In this document: one piece after another, positions 16,549-25,148 of the stretch
How positions within the stretch are numbered: position 1 is the first letter of the stretch
Layout: every line of letters begins with the position of its first letter
From: Penaeicola halotolerans
GTDB lineage: Bacteria; Bacteroidota; Bacteroidia; Cytophagales; Cyclobacteriaceae
Length of the DNA stretch: 64,000 nt
NCBI RefSeq assembly: GCF_016464625.1
Contig: NZ_JAEAGO010000002.1
Span: 1 to 64,000, forward strand
Direction: 5' to 3'
Position numbers and translations under genes: made by a program
The notes under the pieces: model-generated
Database searches by the model: none
What the model was told of the DNA's origin: nothing
What the model saw: the letters and a program-made list of their open reading frames with translations, nothing else

Positions 16549-17577
16549 TTAGTTTTTTTCTACGATCTCTTTCAAACAAGAAATCCATAAGGGGTGACTA
16601 TTGAGACTATCTACCAAGTCCCACTGCTCTCCTCCCTCTTCTATGAAGAGTTCTTTGTATTCCTCTCCTACTTCGAGTGTAGTCTCAAGACAGTCTGCTA
16701 CAAAAGCTGGTGAGAATGCTAATATTTTTTTAACTCCCTTTTCAGCTAGATGCTCTACTACATCATCCGTGTACGGCTGTACCCATGGATCTGTTCCTAA
16801 TCTTGATTGAAAGCAAACGGTATATTGATCATCTGAAAGTCCAAGCTTGGCGGCAACTTGTCGAGAGGTATGGAAGCATTGTGCTCTGTAACAAAGCTGA
16901 TTTTTCTTATTGTATGTTGCGCAGCACTTTTCACTCAACTGGCAATATCCATCACACGAACCCTTTCTGATTTGACGCTCTGGTACACCGTGATACGAAA
17001 AGAGGTAATGATCATACGTCTGATTTTTCATCTGCTCTCTCGCCTGTGCTGCTATCGTCTCTATGAAGAGTGGCTCTTCTACGAAGTTGTTTACAAAGTT
17101 GATAGAAGGGATCGTCTGCCAAGTGGATGTGATCTCCATGACTTTTTCTACCACAGACCCTGAAGTAGCAGATGCATACTGAGGGAAAAGTGGAATACAG
17201 ATAATACGAGAGACATTCGCCTTTCTGAGTTCTTCTAGACCATCTGCTATACTTGGTGTCTGATAGCGCATCGCCAGTGTGACTAGATACTCTTCACCCA
17301 ACTGCTCTTGTAGCAAATGTTTGACATCTACCCCATGATATAGTAGCGGGGAGCCTCTTTCTGTCCAGAGTTTTTTGTATTCTTTGGCTGATTTAGGAGC
17401 TCTAAAAGGCGCTATGATCAAGTTGACAAGCATCCATCTAGGTACTAATGGGAAATCGATCACTCGCCCATCCATCAAAAACTCTCTGAGGTATTTCCTG
17501 ACGTCTCCTGTTTCTGGACTATCAGGCGTCCCTAAGTTGACAAGGAGTACTCCGATTTTACCTTTACTTTTGGCCAT
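16549..17577 (-). CDS. hemH: Ferrochelatase (protoheme ferro-lyase)
   Basis: 342 residues from the chosen start; an in-frame ATG exists at 17619, but MAKSKGKIGVLLVNLGTPDS at 17577 aligns with the usual family start. The enzyme inserts Fe2+ into protoporphyrin IX, the last step of heme synthesis. The catalytic His lies in LFSYHGVPERQIRKG, and the second conserved region is near VVEHLAEKGVKKILAFSPAF. Directly after the catalytic motif there is an insertion with six cysteines (CDGYC, CC, LCYRAQC). Comparable Cys-rich insertions in other bacterial ferrochelatases ligate a [2Fe-2S] cluster; the same is likely here. No other heme genes are nearby. Confidence 0.92.
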   Translation of the reverse strand: MAKSKGKIGVLLVNLGTPDSPETGDVRKYLREFLMDGRVIDFPLVPRWMLVNLIIAPFRAPKSAKEYKKLWTERGSPLLYHGVDVKHLLQEQLGEEYLVTLAMRYQTPSIADGLEELRKANVSRIICIPLFPQYASATSGSVVEKVMEITSTWQTIPSINFVNNFVEEPLFIETIAAQAREQMKNQTYDHYLFSYHGVPERQIRKGSCDGYCQLSEKCCATYNKKNQLCYRAQCFHTSRQVAAKLGLSDDQYTVCFQSRLGTDPWVQPYTDDVVEHLAEKGVKKILAFSPAFVADCLETTLEVGEEYKELFIEEGGEQWDLVDSLNSHPLWISCLKEIVEKN

Positions 17578-17691
17578 TTTATTATTTATCTCAAATGTCT
17601 TGTGCAATATACTTCTCAAAGAAACAAATGCCCTGCATGAATGTTCCTGTAGGTCTTGGTATTATTTTCAATTGGCAGGCTATCAGTCGCT

Positions 17692-18924
17692 TCACTTTTT
17701 AGACAAACTCCACTTCATCAGTGGCCCACTTGTCATACTGGTCACGATCGCCATAATCACTAGCGCGACAAAGAGCTTTTCATCAATGAGTCCATTTTCT
17801 AATGCGATCAAACCCAAAATGATCTCCATCGCGCCCCGAGCATTCATCCCAAAGCCAACAGCTAGCGACTCTCTCTTGGTAAAGCCTCCGCCTTTATACG
17901 CTCCGATACCGCTACCTATGATCTTACCAGCAAAGGAGATGACTAATACTGCGAGTGTCAGTAGCAGATCAAAATTCGCTGCAAAGTTGACCTTTAAACC
18001 AATAGAGACAAAGAAAAGCGGGGCAAAAATGTTATTGATGAACTGATGGACGATCTCTTTGGCACGCTCTGGCATCTGATCCGAATCTCCCAGTGCTACC
18101 CCCAGTAAGAATGCCCCGAAAATAGAATGAATCCCCAACCACTCCGTAAATGCCGCTGCTAAAAAGCAGAAAGCCATAGAGAGTGATAGCAATCCTCCTG
18201 GCCAAGACAATTTCTTATTGATCCATGGCAGCATCTTATTGAGTAGTGCCTTTCCGATCGTGAGCATAAAGAGCGTGAAGCCTACTGTGATACCGATGGT
18301 CTCTAGTAAATTGAGATTACCACTTTTGCCCATAAAGGATAAAATCACCGAAAAGATCAACCAACCGATGATGTCATTGACCATGGCAGAAGCGACAATG
18401 AGCATCCCCATCTTTGATTTGAATAGGTTCATATCCATCAGGATTCTCACCACTACTGGCAGAGCGGTGATGGACATGGCTGTCCCCATAAAGAGTGCAA
18501 ATAGCAGCTTGTTTCCTTCTGCCAAGCCAAAGAACTCTGGCATAAAGTAGGGTACTACAAAGCCCAAAGCAAAAGGAACAATCAAGCCTAGCATACTGAT
18601 GCTTAGCGCAGATTTACCCTGAGAAAAAACCAAATGCAACTCTACCTCAAGACCCGCAATAAATAAGAGTAAAATGACTGCTATCTGCACGAAGCCATCC
18701 AAGGCTAGGTTTGCCTGGGGATTACTTGCAAACATGTACTCGAAGGCCTCAGGACCGAATGTCCCCAAAATAGTAGGGCCTAAAATAATCCCCGCCAAGA
18801 GCTCTCCTACCACGCTGGGTTGATTAAACTTGCGTGCTATCTCAGAAAATATCCTAGCCATCAGCAGCATAGTAGCTAGCTGAAGGAGGAGATTGATCAC
18901 ATCATGATGACTTAAACTTTCCAT
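17692..18924 (-). CDS. CPA2-family Na+(K+)/H+ antiporter
   Basis: 410 residues, about 12 membrane helices. Family marks include QPSVVGELLAGIILGPTILG, the acidic GLEVEL motif, AMVNDIIGWLIFSVILS (conserved ND/D pair of CPA2 exchangers) and GFGMNARGAMEII. It exchanges protons for monovalent cations across the inner membrane. Unlike KefB/KefC it ends after the membrane domain, with no TrkA-N nucleotide-binding part. The upstream universal stress protein ends 4 bp before this start, so a regulatory partnership is plausible. Confidence 0.88.
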   Translation of the reverse strand: MESLSHHDVINLLLQLATMLLMARIFSEIARKFNQPSVVGELLAGIILGPTILGTFGPEAFEYMFASNPQANLALDGFVQIAVILLLFIAGLEVELHLVFSQGKSALSISMLGLIVPFALGFVVPYFMPEFFGLAEGNKLLFALFMGTAMSITALPVVVRILMDMNLFKSKMGMLIVASAMVNDIIGWLIFSVILSFMGKSGNLNLLETIGITVGFTLFMLTIGKALLNKMLPWINKKLSWPGGLLSLSMAFCFLAAAFTEWLGIHSIFGAFLLGVALGDSDQMPERAKEIVHQFINNIFAPLFFVSIGLKVNFAANFDLLLTLAVLVISFAGKIIGSGIGAYKGGGFTKRESLAVGFGMNARGAMEIILGLIALENGLIDEKLFVALVIMAIVTSMTSGPLMKWSLSKK

Positions 18925-18928
18925 CTAT

Positions 18929-19756
18929 TTAGCTTCTGAGAAAAAGAATATTGCTTGGGAGATTTTGAAGGATATCCTCCAAATCATGTGGAAATAGTCG
19001 GTCAAAAAAACCTAGCTTTTCATGTCCTAAGATGATCAAGTTGGCATTTATCTTTTCTGAGAACTTGACCAATTCAGGAGCCCATTTACCTGAGGTCACT
19101 TTGATATTGATTTTGAGTGTCCCCTTGTCTATATTTTTTAGGATATCTTCTACATATTTGATCTCTTCATTGACTAGCTGCTTACGCGCTTGAGAGACTT
19201 CATCCTCGCATCCTTCTGAAGCAGTCGCCATCTGCAGTCCGTACATTTTGATTTCATTGAGGATGTGTATGACTTGCGCGTCTAGTCTTTGAGCCACTGC
19301 TAAGCCTGATGCGATCACTTGAGGTGTCTGATTCAGTTGTGTACCATTGATCACGATCCGCTCAAATGGCTTCTCCTCCACACTTGGCTCTATGAGCATC
19401 ATCACCGAGCAGTCTGCTTTTCTGATGATCTTACGTGCGATAGAACCTATATAATACTCTAGCAGTCCTTCCTTTTTCAATGCTCCAGCGATCAGTAGAT
19501 CGACTTTCTCTTGTTTGCAAATGTGTAGTATTTGCTTAGCTGGCTTACCCTCTTCCCAGAATATTTTGACTCTAGACTTATCAAACTGATGCTTGACCAA
19601 CAGTGCATCTAATTTATCTTCTAGCTCCGCACTTTTTTCTCCTATATGGATGAGGATGAGTTCGGCATCAAAACGGATTCTAAGTCTTCTCGCTTCGGCT
19701 AAAAGCGCTTCTATTCTGGGAGAAAAAGCTACGGCAAGAGCTATTTTTTGAAACAT
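18929..19756 (-). CDS. Tandem-domain universal stress protein
   Basis: 275 residues with two Usp (adenine-nucleotide hydrolase-like) domains, about 1-125 and 130-275. Domain 1 carries IALAVAFSPRIEALLAEARR and DLLIAGALKKEGLLEYYIGS with ARKIIRKADCSVMML; domain 2 carries RIVINGTQLNQTPQVI and LIILGHEKLG with LPSNILFLR. The GxxxxG.(9)G(S/T) ATP motif is only partly kept. First gene of an operon with the antiporter 4 bp downstream; stress-linked control of ion exchange is an inference from context. Confidence 0.85.
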   Translation of the reverse strand: MFQKIALAVAFSPRIEALLAEARRLRIRFDAELILIHIGEKSAELEDKLDALLVKHQFDKSRVKIFWEEGKPAKQILHICKQEKVDLLIAGALKKEGLLEYYIGSIARKIIRKADCSVMMLIEPSVEEKPFERIVINGTQLNQTPQVIASGLAVAQRLDAQVIHILNEIKMYGLQMATASEGCEDEVSQARKQLVNEEIKYVEDILKNIDKGTLKINIKVTSGKWAPELVKFSEKINANLIILGHEKLGFFDRLFPHDLEDILQNLPSNILFLRS

Positions 19757-19826
19757 TTGCTATTAAATTTTTCTCAAAATAAGGAAAAATAATAAGAACT
19801 GACTTATGCGTCAGCATGCGCTCAGG

Positions 19827-20033
19827 TTAATAGTTAAACTTAACTAGGGAAGATGCCCATTTGACAAGGCTGTCTACTTTGACTTCATTGAGCTGGAAGG
19901 AAATTTCTTGCTGAGGAGGATTCACTGTACAATCGCAAGGTGTAGGTCTGTGATAAAGAAAATTAACAGCTGTCAAACAGAAAAGAAAAAATGCTCCGTA
20001 AAAATATCTGATTGCTGTTTTATCTCTTTTCAT
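19827..20033 (-). CDS. Small membrane-anchored protein, hypothetical
   Basis: 68 residues. A single hydrophobic helix (YFYGAFFLFCLTAVNFLY, about 10-27) follows a basic start and precedes a short C-terminal tail with two close cysteines (TPCDCTVNPP). No family recognised. It is divergent from the zinc-ribbon pair. Length and the absence of homology evidence keep confidence moderate. Confidence 0.45.
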   Translation of the reverse strand: MKRDKTAIRYFYGAFFLFCLTAVNFLYHRPTPCDCTVNPPQQEISFQLNEVKVDSLVKWASSLVKFNY

Positions 20034-20185
20034 GGTCGGGCGATTTATAGCAGATTTACGACTAAGTCTCTATGCAAGTTGCATGCATTTTCAGAATAAT
20101 CAAAAAAACCATTGTTAAAATTTATTAACAACTCACTATTTATCAGCTGGTTAAACTCAATAAAACCCCTTCCATCTAAATTTAC

Positions 20186-20193
20186 TATTTTTG
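20186..20193 (+). promoter_or_regulatory. -7 box abutting the zinc-ribbon gene start
   Basis: TATTTTTG matches TAnnTTTG and ends only 4 nt before the ATG at 20198, so transcription would begin at or next to the start codon. Confidence 0.5.
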
Positions 20194-20197
20194 TCCT

Positions 20198-20488
20198 ATG
20201 AGTCATGGTGAAAAGAAATGTGAAAACTGTGGTCAATGGTCCAGCTGGAACGGAAAGAGCAGTGATACCTGCGAGCACTGTGGAGAACTGCTTAGCTCCA
20301 AAAGCTATCAATATGATCATGAAAAGCAGTCCTCAGAAGCAGCTCGCGATTATAAAGGCATCTTTAAGATCACTGATGAAGACAGTGGTCTAATCAGGGT
20401 TTTTAAGAAAATAGGAAACTTTGGCTATTTCATCTTCATGGCCATCCTATCATTTTTGGCATGGGTAGTAGCAGCACTTCCTGGATGA
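20198..20488 (+). CDS. Zinc-ribbon membrane protein, hypothetical
   Basis: 96 residues. Cys8-Cys11 and Cys25-Cys28 (KCENCGQ, DTCEHCGE) form a classic CxxC...CxxC zinc ribbon. A polar linker follows, then one C-terminal hydrophobic helix (NFGYFIFMAILSFLAWVVAA, about 72-91). The protein is therefore anchored in the inner membrane with the ribbon most likely in the cytosol. Its stop overlaps the start of the next gene (ATGA), indicating translational coupling. No specific function known. Confidence 0.75.
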   Translation: MSHGEKKCENCGQWSSWNGKSSDTCEHCGELLSSKSYQYDHEKQSSEAARDYKGIFKITDEDSGLIRVFKKIGNFGYFIFMAILSFLAWVVAALPG

Positions 20489-20853
20489 GACAGATTTTAT
20501 TCAACCCTTGGTTTTATGTGCCTGCCATTGTATTTGTGGTCAATCAAGTTTTAGAGAAAGTTTTTGCTATCTATATCCCTTATGTACATGCTTATCTAGA
20601 TGACTTACTCTGCATGCCAGTGGTATTAGGCATCACATTGATGTTTTTTAGACGCTTCCATCATTTAGGCGAACGATATAGATTTAGTAAGACACATGTA
20701 TGGGTAGCGGTACTATATTTCTCAGTGATCTTTGAAGTTTGGCTTCCCAGTCGATCTTCACTTTATACTACAGATTGGCTTGATGTCGTCTGCTACAGCA
20801 TCGGTGCGGTAGTGTTTTGGTACAAGATCAATCTAGCCGAGTATTTTCGATAG
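20485..20853 (+). CDS. Small polytopic membrane protein coupled to the zinc-ribbon protein
   Basis: 122 residues from ATG at 20485, which overlaps the TGA of the zinc-ribbon gene; an upstream in-frame ATG at 20461 lies inside that gene and is less likely. Four hydrophobic segments are seen (WFYVPAIVFVVNQV, LLCMPVVLGITLMFF, VWVAVLYFSVIFEVWL, VVCYSIGAVVFWYKI). No family recognised with certainty. Coupling suggests the two proteins act together in the inner membrane. Confidence 0.7.
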   Translation: MRQILFNPWFYVPAIVFVVNQVLEKVFAIYIPYVHAYLDDLLCMPVVLGITLMFFRRFHHLGERYRFSKTHVWVAVLYFSVIFEVWLPSRSSLYTTDWLDVVCYSIGAVVFWYKINLAEYFR

Positions 20854-20880
20854 ATACATACTGAAATCAAAAGAACACAT

Positions 20881-20888
20881 TAACTTTG
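20881..20888 (+). promoter_or_regulatory. -7 box abutting the glyS start
   Basis: TAACTTTG, 4 nt before the ATG at 20893. Initiation would fall at the start codon, suggesting a leaderless glyS transcript. Confidence 0.5.
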
Positions 20889-20892
20889 CGCC

Positions 20893-22359
20893 ATGGCAAA
20901 AAACGACAACCAACAAGAGAATAGTCAACTGAAAGATATCATCTCTCATGCTAAAGAGTACGGTTTTGTGTACCCTTCGAGTGAGATCTATGATGGTCTA
21001 CAGGCAGTATATGATTTTGGTCCCTACGGTGTAGAGCTCAAAAACAACCTCAAGAAACTTTGGTGGGAAAGCATGACGAGACTGCACGAAAATGTAGTCG
21101 GTATCGATGCCGCCATCTTCATGCATCCGCTTACTTGGAAGGCTTCAGGTCATATAGATAGTTTCAATGACCCAATGATCGACAATAAGGATAGCAAAAA
21201 ACGCTATCGTGCAGATGTACTGATCGAGGAGAAAGCAGCAACTTATGAAAATGCAGGTGATAAGGCTAAAGCTGATGCACTTTTAGCTGAGATGGGGCAA
21301 CTGCTAGAAGCTGAAAATTTAGCAGGAGTGAAATCACTCATCGAGCGTGAAAAAATCACTTGTCCGATATCTGGCACTGCTAATTGGACGGATGTTCGTC
21401 AGTTTAATTTGATGTTTTCTACTCAAGTAGGCTCAGTAGCTGAAGAGTCTAGCACGATCTACTTGAGACCAGAGACAGCACAAGGGATTTTTGTCAATTT
21501 CCTCAATGTCCAAAAAACTGCCCGCATGAAAGTGCCTTTTGGGATCGCGCAGATCGGTAAGGCCTTCAGAAATGAGATCGTAGCCAGACAGTTCATCTTC
21601 CGTATGCGTGAGTTTGAGCAGATGGAGATGCAGTTTTTCGTACGTCCTGGCTCTGAGATGGAGTGGTATGAGCACTGGAAAGAAACTAGAGTGAAATGGC
21701 ACCAAGCAATCGGTATTCCAGCCGACAAGATCAGACTTCATCCTCACGAGAAGCTCGCACACTATGCCAATGCTGCCCTAGATATCGAGTATCAGTTTCC
21801 ATTTGGATTCAAAGAAGTAGAGGGTATCCACTCTCGTACAGACTTTGACCTAAAGCAGCATCAGGAGCTTTCTCGTAAAAAGCAGCAATACTTTGATCCA
21901 GAGATCAATCAGAACTATATCCCTTATGTGATCGAGACTTCTATCGGTGCTGATCGTCTCTTTTTGATGACGCTTTGCAATGCTTATACAGAAGAAGTCA
22001 ATGAGGAAAAATCAAGAACTTACCTTAAACTGCACCCAGCTTTGGCTCCAGTGAAAGCGGCTATCTTACCTTTGATGAAAAAAGATGGCTTAGCAGAAAA
22101 AGGTAGAGAAATCTTTGATCAGTTGAAGTATGACTTTAACATCATCTATGAAGATGCTGGATCTATTGGTAAGCGCTACACGAGACAAGATCTCATCGGT
22201 ACGCCTTTCTGTATAGCGGTGGATCATCAGACACTAGAAGATGAGACTGTCACTATCAGACACAGAGATACTACTGAGCAGGAGCGTTTACCTATCTCAG
22301 CCCTTCATGAGCGCATAGCCAAAGCGAGTAGTTTCAGACAAATATTTGAAAAACTCTAA
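20893..22359 (+). CDS. glyS: Glycyl-tRNA synthetase, dimeric class II type
   Basis: 488 residues; charges tRNA-Gly in the cytosol. It is the single-chain alpha2 (GlyRS/GlyQS) form: DIISHAKEYGFVYPSSEIYD at the start, motif 2 FRNEIVARQFIFRMREFEQM, the motif 3 region ETSIGADRLFLMTLC, and the C-terminal anticodon-binding domain (about 385-488; KRYTRQDLIGTPFCIAVDHQ). The insertion with CPISG lies near residues 155-160. Full length for the family. A perfect 10-bp terminator follows the stop. Confidence 0.95.
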   Translation: MAKNDNQQENSQLKDIISHAKEYGFVYPSSEIYDGLQAVYDFGPYGVELKNNLKKLWWESMTRLHENVVGIDAAIFMHPLTWKASGHIDSFNDPMIDNKDSKKRYRADVLIEEKAATYENAGDKAKADALLAEMGQLLEAENLAGVKSLIEREKITCPISGTANWTDVRQFNLMFSTQVGSVAEESSTIYLRPETAQGIFVNFLNVQKTARMKVPFGIAQIGKAFRNEIVARQFIFRMREFEQMEMQFFVRPGSEMEWYEHWKETRVKWHQAIGIPADKIRLHPHEKLAHYANAALDIEYQFPFGFKEVEGIHSRTDFDLKQHQELSRKKQQYFDPEINQNYIPYVIETSIGADRLFLMTLCNAYTEEVNEEKSRTYLKLHPALAPVKAAILPLMKKDGLAEKGREIFDQLKYDFNIIYEDAGSIGKRYTRQDLIGTPFCIAVDHQTLEDETVTIRHRDTTEQERLPISALHERIAKASSFRQIFEKL

Positions 22360-22364
22360 ATTTT

Positions 22365-22396
22365 AAGCCATAGCCCATCAGCTATGGCTTTTTTTA
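22365..22396 (+). terminator. Terminator of glyS
   Basis: AAGCCATAGC (22365-22374), CCATCA loop, GCTATGGCTT (22381-22390), then a T-run. The perfect stem covers the earliest in-frame ATG of the following ORF (22384), which argues against that start. Confidence 0.9.
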
Positions 22397-22435
22397 TCCT
22401 TTACACTTCTGCTTCCTATCCCAAAGGATATTTTT

Positions 22436-22443
22436 TACCTTTG
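22436..22443 (+). promoter_or_regulatory. -7 box for the UPF0316 gene
   Basis: TACCTTTG (TAnnTTTG), 21 bp before the chosen ATG at 22465 and downstream of the ATG at 22384, which supports the later start. Confidence 0.5.
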
Positions 22444-22464
22444 TCTATCATCAAATCGATCAAA

Positions 22465-23067
22465 ATGGAGCAGTTTTTCATGGAGCAGTTTGGTATCAGC
22501 GACACCTTATTTACTTATCTGGTACTTCCGCTGATCATTTTCATAGCGAGATTGGCAGATGTTTCTTTGGCGACTATGCGTATCATGTTTGTGATGACTG
22601 GCAAACGTAAAATCGCTCCGCTTTTTGGTTTTTTTGAAGCACTCATCTGGCTACTCGCCATCGGACAGATCATCCAAAATATAGACAGTCCACTTTCTTA
22701 TTTAGCTTATGCTGGTGGATTTGCTGGTGGTACGTATATCGGGATGTATATAGAGGAAAAACTTGCCCTTGGCAGAGTGGTCGTCAGGGTGATCACCCAA
22801 ACTGCTGCTACTGATCTCATCGAGTATCTCAATAAAAAAGATATCCGCTATACCAATATTGATGCTGAGGATAATGATGGTAAAGCCAACATTCTCTTTT
22901 CTGTGATCAAGCGAGAGGATTTGAGAGAGTATATAGACACGATCAAGACTTTTAATCCGCGTGCTTTCTACACCGTAGAAAGTGTCAAAAAGGTAAGTGA
23001 TGAAGAATTAGCGGTAGAAAGTGGTCGAGCATTTCCGCTGCGTTTTTGGACCTTTACGAGACGTTGA
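22465..23067 (+). CDS. UPF0316 / DUF2179-type membrane protein
   Basis: 200 residues from ATG 22465 (MEQFFMEQFGISDTLF); the longer frame from 22384 would begin inside the glyS terminator and upstream of the promoter. The N-terminal half has three membrane helices with the family marks RLADVSLATMRIMFVMTGKR, FFEALIWLLAIGQI and YAGGFAGGTYIGMYIEEKL. The C-terminal half (about 95-200) is a soluble DUF2179-like domain (NILFSVIKREDLREYI, FNPRAFYTVESVK). The biochemical role is unknown. Convergent overlap of 14 bp with the PLP-enzyme gene. Confidence 0.82.
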   Translation: MEQFFMEQFGISDTLFTYLVLPLIIFIARLADVSLATMRIMFVMTGKRKIAPLFGFFEALIWLLAIGQIIQNIDSPLSYLAYAGGFAGGTYIGMYIEEKLALGRVVVRVITQTAATDLIEYLNKKDIRYTNIDAEDNDGKANILFSVIKREDLREYIDTIKTFNPRAFYTVESVKKVSDEELAVESGRAFPLRFWTFTRR

Positions 23068-23971
23068 TCAAGTGACCATACTGAGCATTGAATCCTGCTA
23101 TGCCTTGAAGTCCACCTGTATGAATGGCACAGACTTGATCGCCTCGCCTAAAGTAGCCCTGCTTAAGCAAATCAAATAATCCGTACATCATTTTACCAGT
23201 GTAGATCGGGTCTAGTTGGATGTCTGTTTCTTGTTTGAAGGCATTGATGAAATCGATCAGTTCAGGTTTAAATTTGGCATAGCCCCCGAAGTGATAGTCT
23301 ACATTAATCTGCCAGTTTTGAGGATCTATCTGACCTACTTTGGCAATCAAACTCTTAACCTCCTGCACTAAGAAATCACCCTTCAAAGCTGAAAAACCTA
23401 TAGCTTGTGTATCTCCAGAGATGCCTAAAGCTATTCCAGCTAGCGTACCTCCCGTCCCACAGCAAGTGGCCACATAGTTGAGATCATGAGGCAGCTCTTG
23501 AACGATCTCTATACAGCCTTTGACTGCCGCAGCATTAGACCCTCCTTCGGGGATGAGATAGTAGGGATCTAGTGTGTCTAAAAGCTTTTTGATCTCATCA
23601 GATTCGGCTTTTGCCCGATAGGCCTCTCTAGAGACAAAGTGCAGTTGCATCCCTTGTGATTTGGCAAAATCCAAAGTTGGATTTGATACTGGCTCTCCTC
23701 TTATAATGCCCACAGTGCGAAAACCAGCCTCTCTACCAGCAGCTGCCGTAGCATAAATATGGTTGGAAAAAGCCCCACCAAAAGTAACGATTTGATCAAA
23801 TCCTGCTTGCTTTGCTTCGGCTAGATTATACTTCAGCTTACGCCATTTATTCCCAGATATAGTTGGGTGGATGAGGTCTTCTCTTTTGATCCAAAGTTGT
23901 ACCCCAGCTACATCCCATTCTGGATGAGAGATTTTTTGAAGGATAGGCTTTTGATCCATGCGAAGTGACAT
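23054..23971 (-). CDS. PLP-dependent ACC deaminase / D-cysteine desulfhydrase family enzyme
   Basis: 305 residues, fold-type II PLP enzyme. The PLP lysine lies in SGNKWRKLKYNL (about 40-50), the phosphate-binding loop in CCGTGGTLAGIALG (about 163-176), and the family C-terminus in VCAIHTGGLQGIAGF. Members either open 1-aminocyclopropane-1-carboxylate or release H2S from D-cysteine; the sequence alone does not decide. ATG 23971 is 4 nt from a -7 box; MDQKPILQ at 23959 is an alternative start that would leave a short leader. Confidence 0.82.
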   Translation of the reverse strand: MSLRMDQKPILQKISHPEWDVAGVQLWIKREDLIHPTISGNKWRKLKYNLAEAKQAGFDQIVTFGGAFSNHIYATAAAGREAGFRTVGIIRGEPVSNPTLDFAKSQGMQLHFVSREAYRAKAESDEIKKLLDTLDPYYLIPEGGSNAAAVKGCIEIVQELPHDLNYVATCCGTGGTLAGIALGISGDTQAIGFSALKGDFLVQEVKSLIAKVGQIDPQNWQINVDYHFGGYAKFKPELIDFINAFKQETDIQLDPIYTGKMMYGLFDLLKQGYFRRGDQVCAIHTGGLQGIAGFNAQYGHLINVS

Positions 23972-23975
23972 GAAA

Positions 23976-23983
23976 CAAAATTA
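23976..23983 (-). promoter_or_regulatory. -7 box for the PLP enzyme
   Basis: The minus strand reads TAATTTTG. A TTTG at the complement of 24006-24009 lies 22 nt upstream, close to the usual -33/-7 spacing. Either a leaderless start at 23971 or a start at 23959 follows. Confidence 0.5.
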
Positions 23984-24067
23984 ATGAATGAAATCACAAT
24001 TGCGTCAAATAGTACAAATAGTAAAAGCATCGGGATTACTAAAATCATGAGCTATGGCTATTTTCCC

Positions 24068-24075
24068 TATCTTTG
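24068..24075 (+). promoter_or_regulatory. -7 box for the RluD-type gene
   Basis: TATCTTTG, 17 bp before the ATG at 24093 and downstream of the earlier in-frame ATG at 24054, supporting the later start. Confidence 0.45.
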
Positions 24076-24092
24076 TGCAAAAATCAGCTTAC

Positions 24093-25127
24093 ATGCAACA
24101 ATACGATCAATCTCCTGATGAAGAAAATGATGAACTCTATGAGCATCATCGCATTCAGGTAGACAAAAAGCAGTCGATGGTGAGGATAGACAAATTCCTC
24201 ATGGACAGACTGGCCAATACCTCTCGCAATAGACTACAAAAGGCCATAGAAGACGGCTTTGTGAAAGTAAATGATCAACAAATCAAGACCAACTACAGAA
24301 TACATCCAGGTGATGTAATCGTGATAGCACTCCCTGAGCCTCCCAGAGACACGGAAGTGATCCCTGAAAATATCCCTTTGGATATCGTATATGAAGATGA
24401 CACACTGCTGATCGTCAATAAGCCAGCGGGTATGGTCGTACATCCAGCGCACTCTAACTGGACTGGTACACTTGTGAATGCACTGACTTATCATTTGCAA
24501 AACCTTCCAACTATGCCTGATAATGAGGGCAGACCTGGACTGGTACACCGAATCGACAAAGACACTTCTGGCTTGCTCGTGATTGCCAAAACAGAAAAGG
24601 CGATGACGCATCTTGCCAAACAATTTTTCAACCACAGCATAGAGCGCACTTACTATGCGCTTGTCTGGGGCGAACCAGATCCGGAAGACGGCACGGTAGA
24701 TGTAAACCTTGGCAGAGGATTTAAGGATAGAAGAATCACAGAGGCCTTTCCCGAGGGAGACTATGGCCGTACGGCTATCACGCATTATAAAACACTCAAG
24801 CAGCTAAGATATGTGTCGCTTATTCAGTGTAATCTAGAAACAGGGCGTACTCATCAGATCCGTGCTCACATGAAATACATCGGACATCCGCTGTTCAATG
24901 ATGCTACTTATGGAGGAGATCGCTTGGTAAAAGGCACTAAATTTTCTAAATACAAATCATTTGTAGATAATTGCTTCAAGATCATCCCTAGACAGGCACT
25001 TCATGCCAAATCTTTGGGCTTCATTCATCCTAAAACTGAGGAGTTTGTACAATTTGACTCTGAGCTTCCAGAAGATTTCAAACAGGTGCTCGAAAAGTGG
25101 GAAGGTTATGTCAATACGATAGACTAA
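24093..25127 (+). CDS. rluD: Large-subunit rRNA pseudouridine synthase, RluD type
   Basis: 344 residues from ATG 24093 (MQQYDQSPDEEN). An N-terminal S4 RNA-binding domain (about 28-85; VRIDKFLMDRLANTSRNRLQ and VKVNDQQIKTNYRIHPGD) is followed by the RluA/RluD catalytic domain. The signature GLVHRIDKDTSGLLVIAKT carries the catalytic Asp, with further motifs VNKPAGMVVHPAH and LETGRTHQIRAHMKYIGHPL. It isomerises uridines in 23S rRNA; the S4 domain favours RluD over RluA, but exact sites cannot be read from sequence. Followed by a hairpin terminator. Confidence 0.9.
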   Translation: MQQYDQSPDEENDELYEHHRIQVDKKQSMVRIDKFLMDRLANTSRNRLQKAIEDGFVKVNDQQIKTNYRIHPGDVIVIALPEPPRDTEVIPENIPLDIVYEDDTLLIVNKPAGMVVHPAHSNWTGTLVNALTYHLQNLPTMPDNEGRPGLVHRIDKDTSGLLVIAKTEKAMTHLAKQFFNHSIERTYYALVWGEPDPEDGTVDVNLGRGFKDRRITEAFPEGDYGRTAITHYKTLKQLRYVSLIQCNLETGRTHQIRAHMKYIGHPLFNDATYGGDRLVKGTKFSKYKSFVDNCFKIIPRQALHAKSLGFIHPKTEEFVQFDSELPEDFKQVLEKWEGYVNTID

Positions 25128-25148
25128 ATAGCGCTTTCATCTAGACCT

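Noticed and set aside
19799-19814. Short inverted repeat CTGAC/GTCAG near the universal stress protein start
   Set aside because: Only a 5-bp stem and no T-run; expected by chance at this length.
24234-24785. Long antisense frame of 183 codons inside rluD
   Set aside because: The sense frame has a full RluD catalytic signature; the antisense translation is cysteine/histidine-rich with no recognisable pattern.
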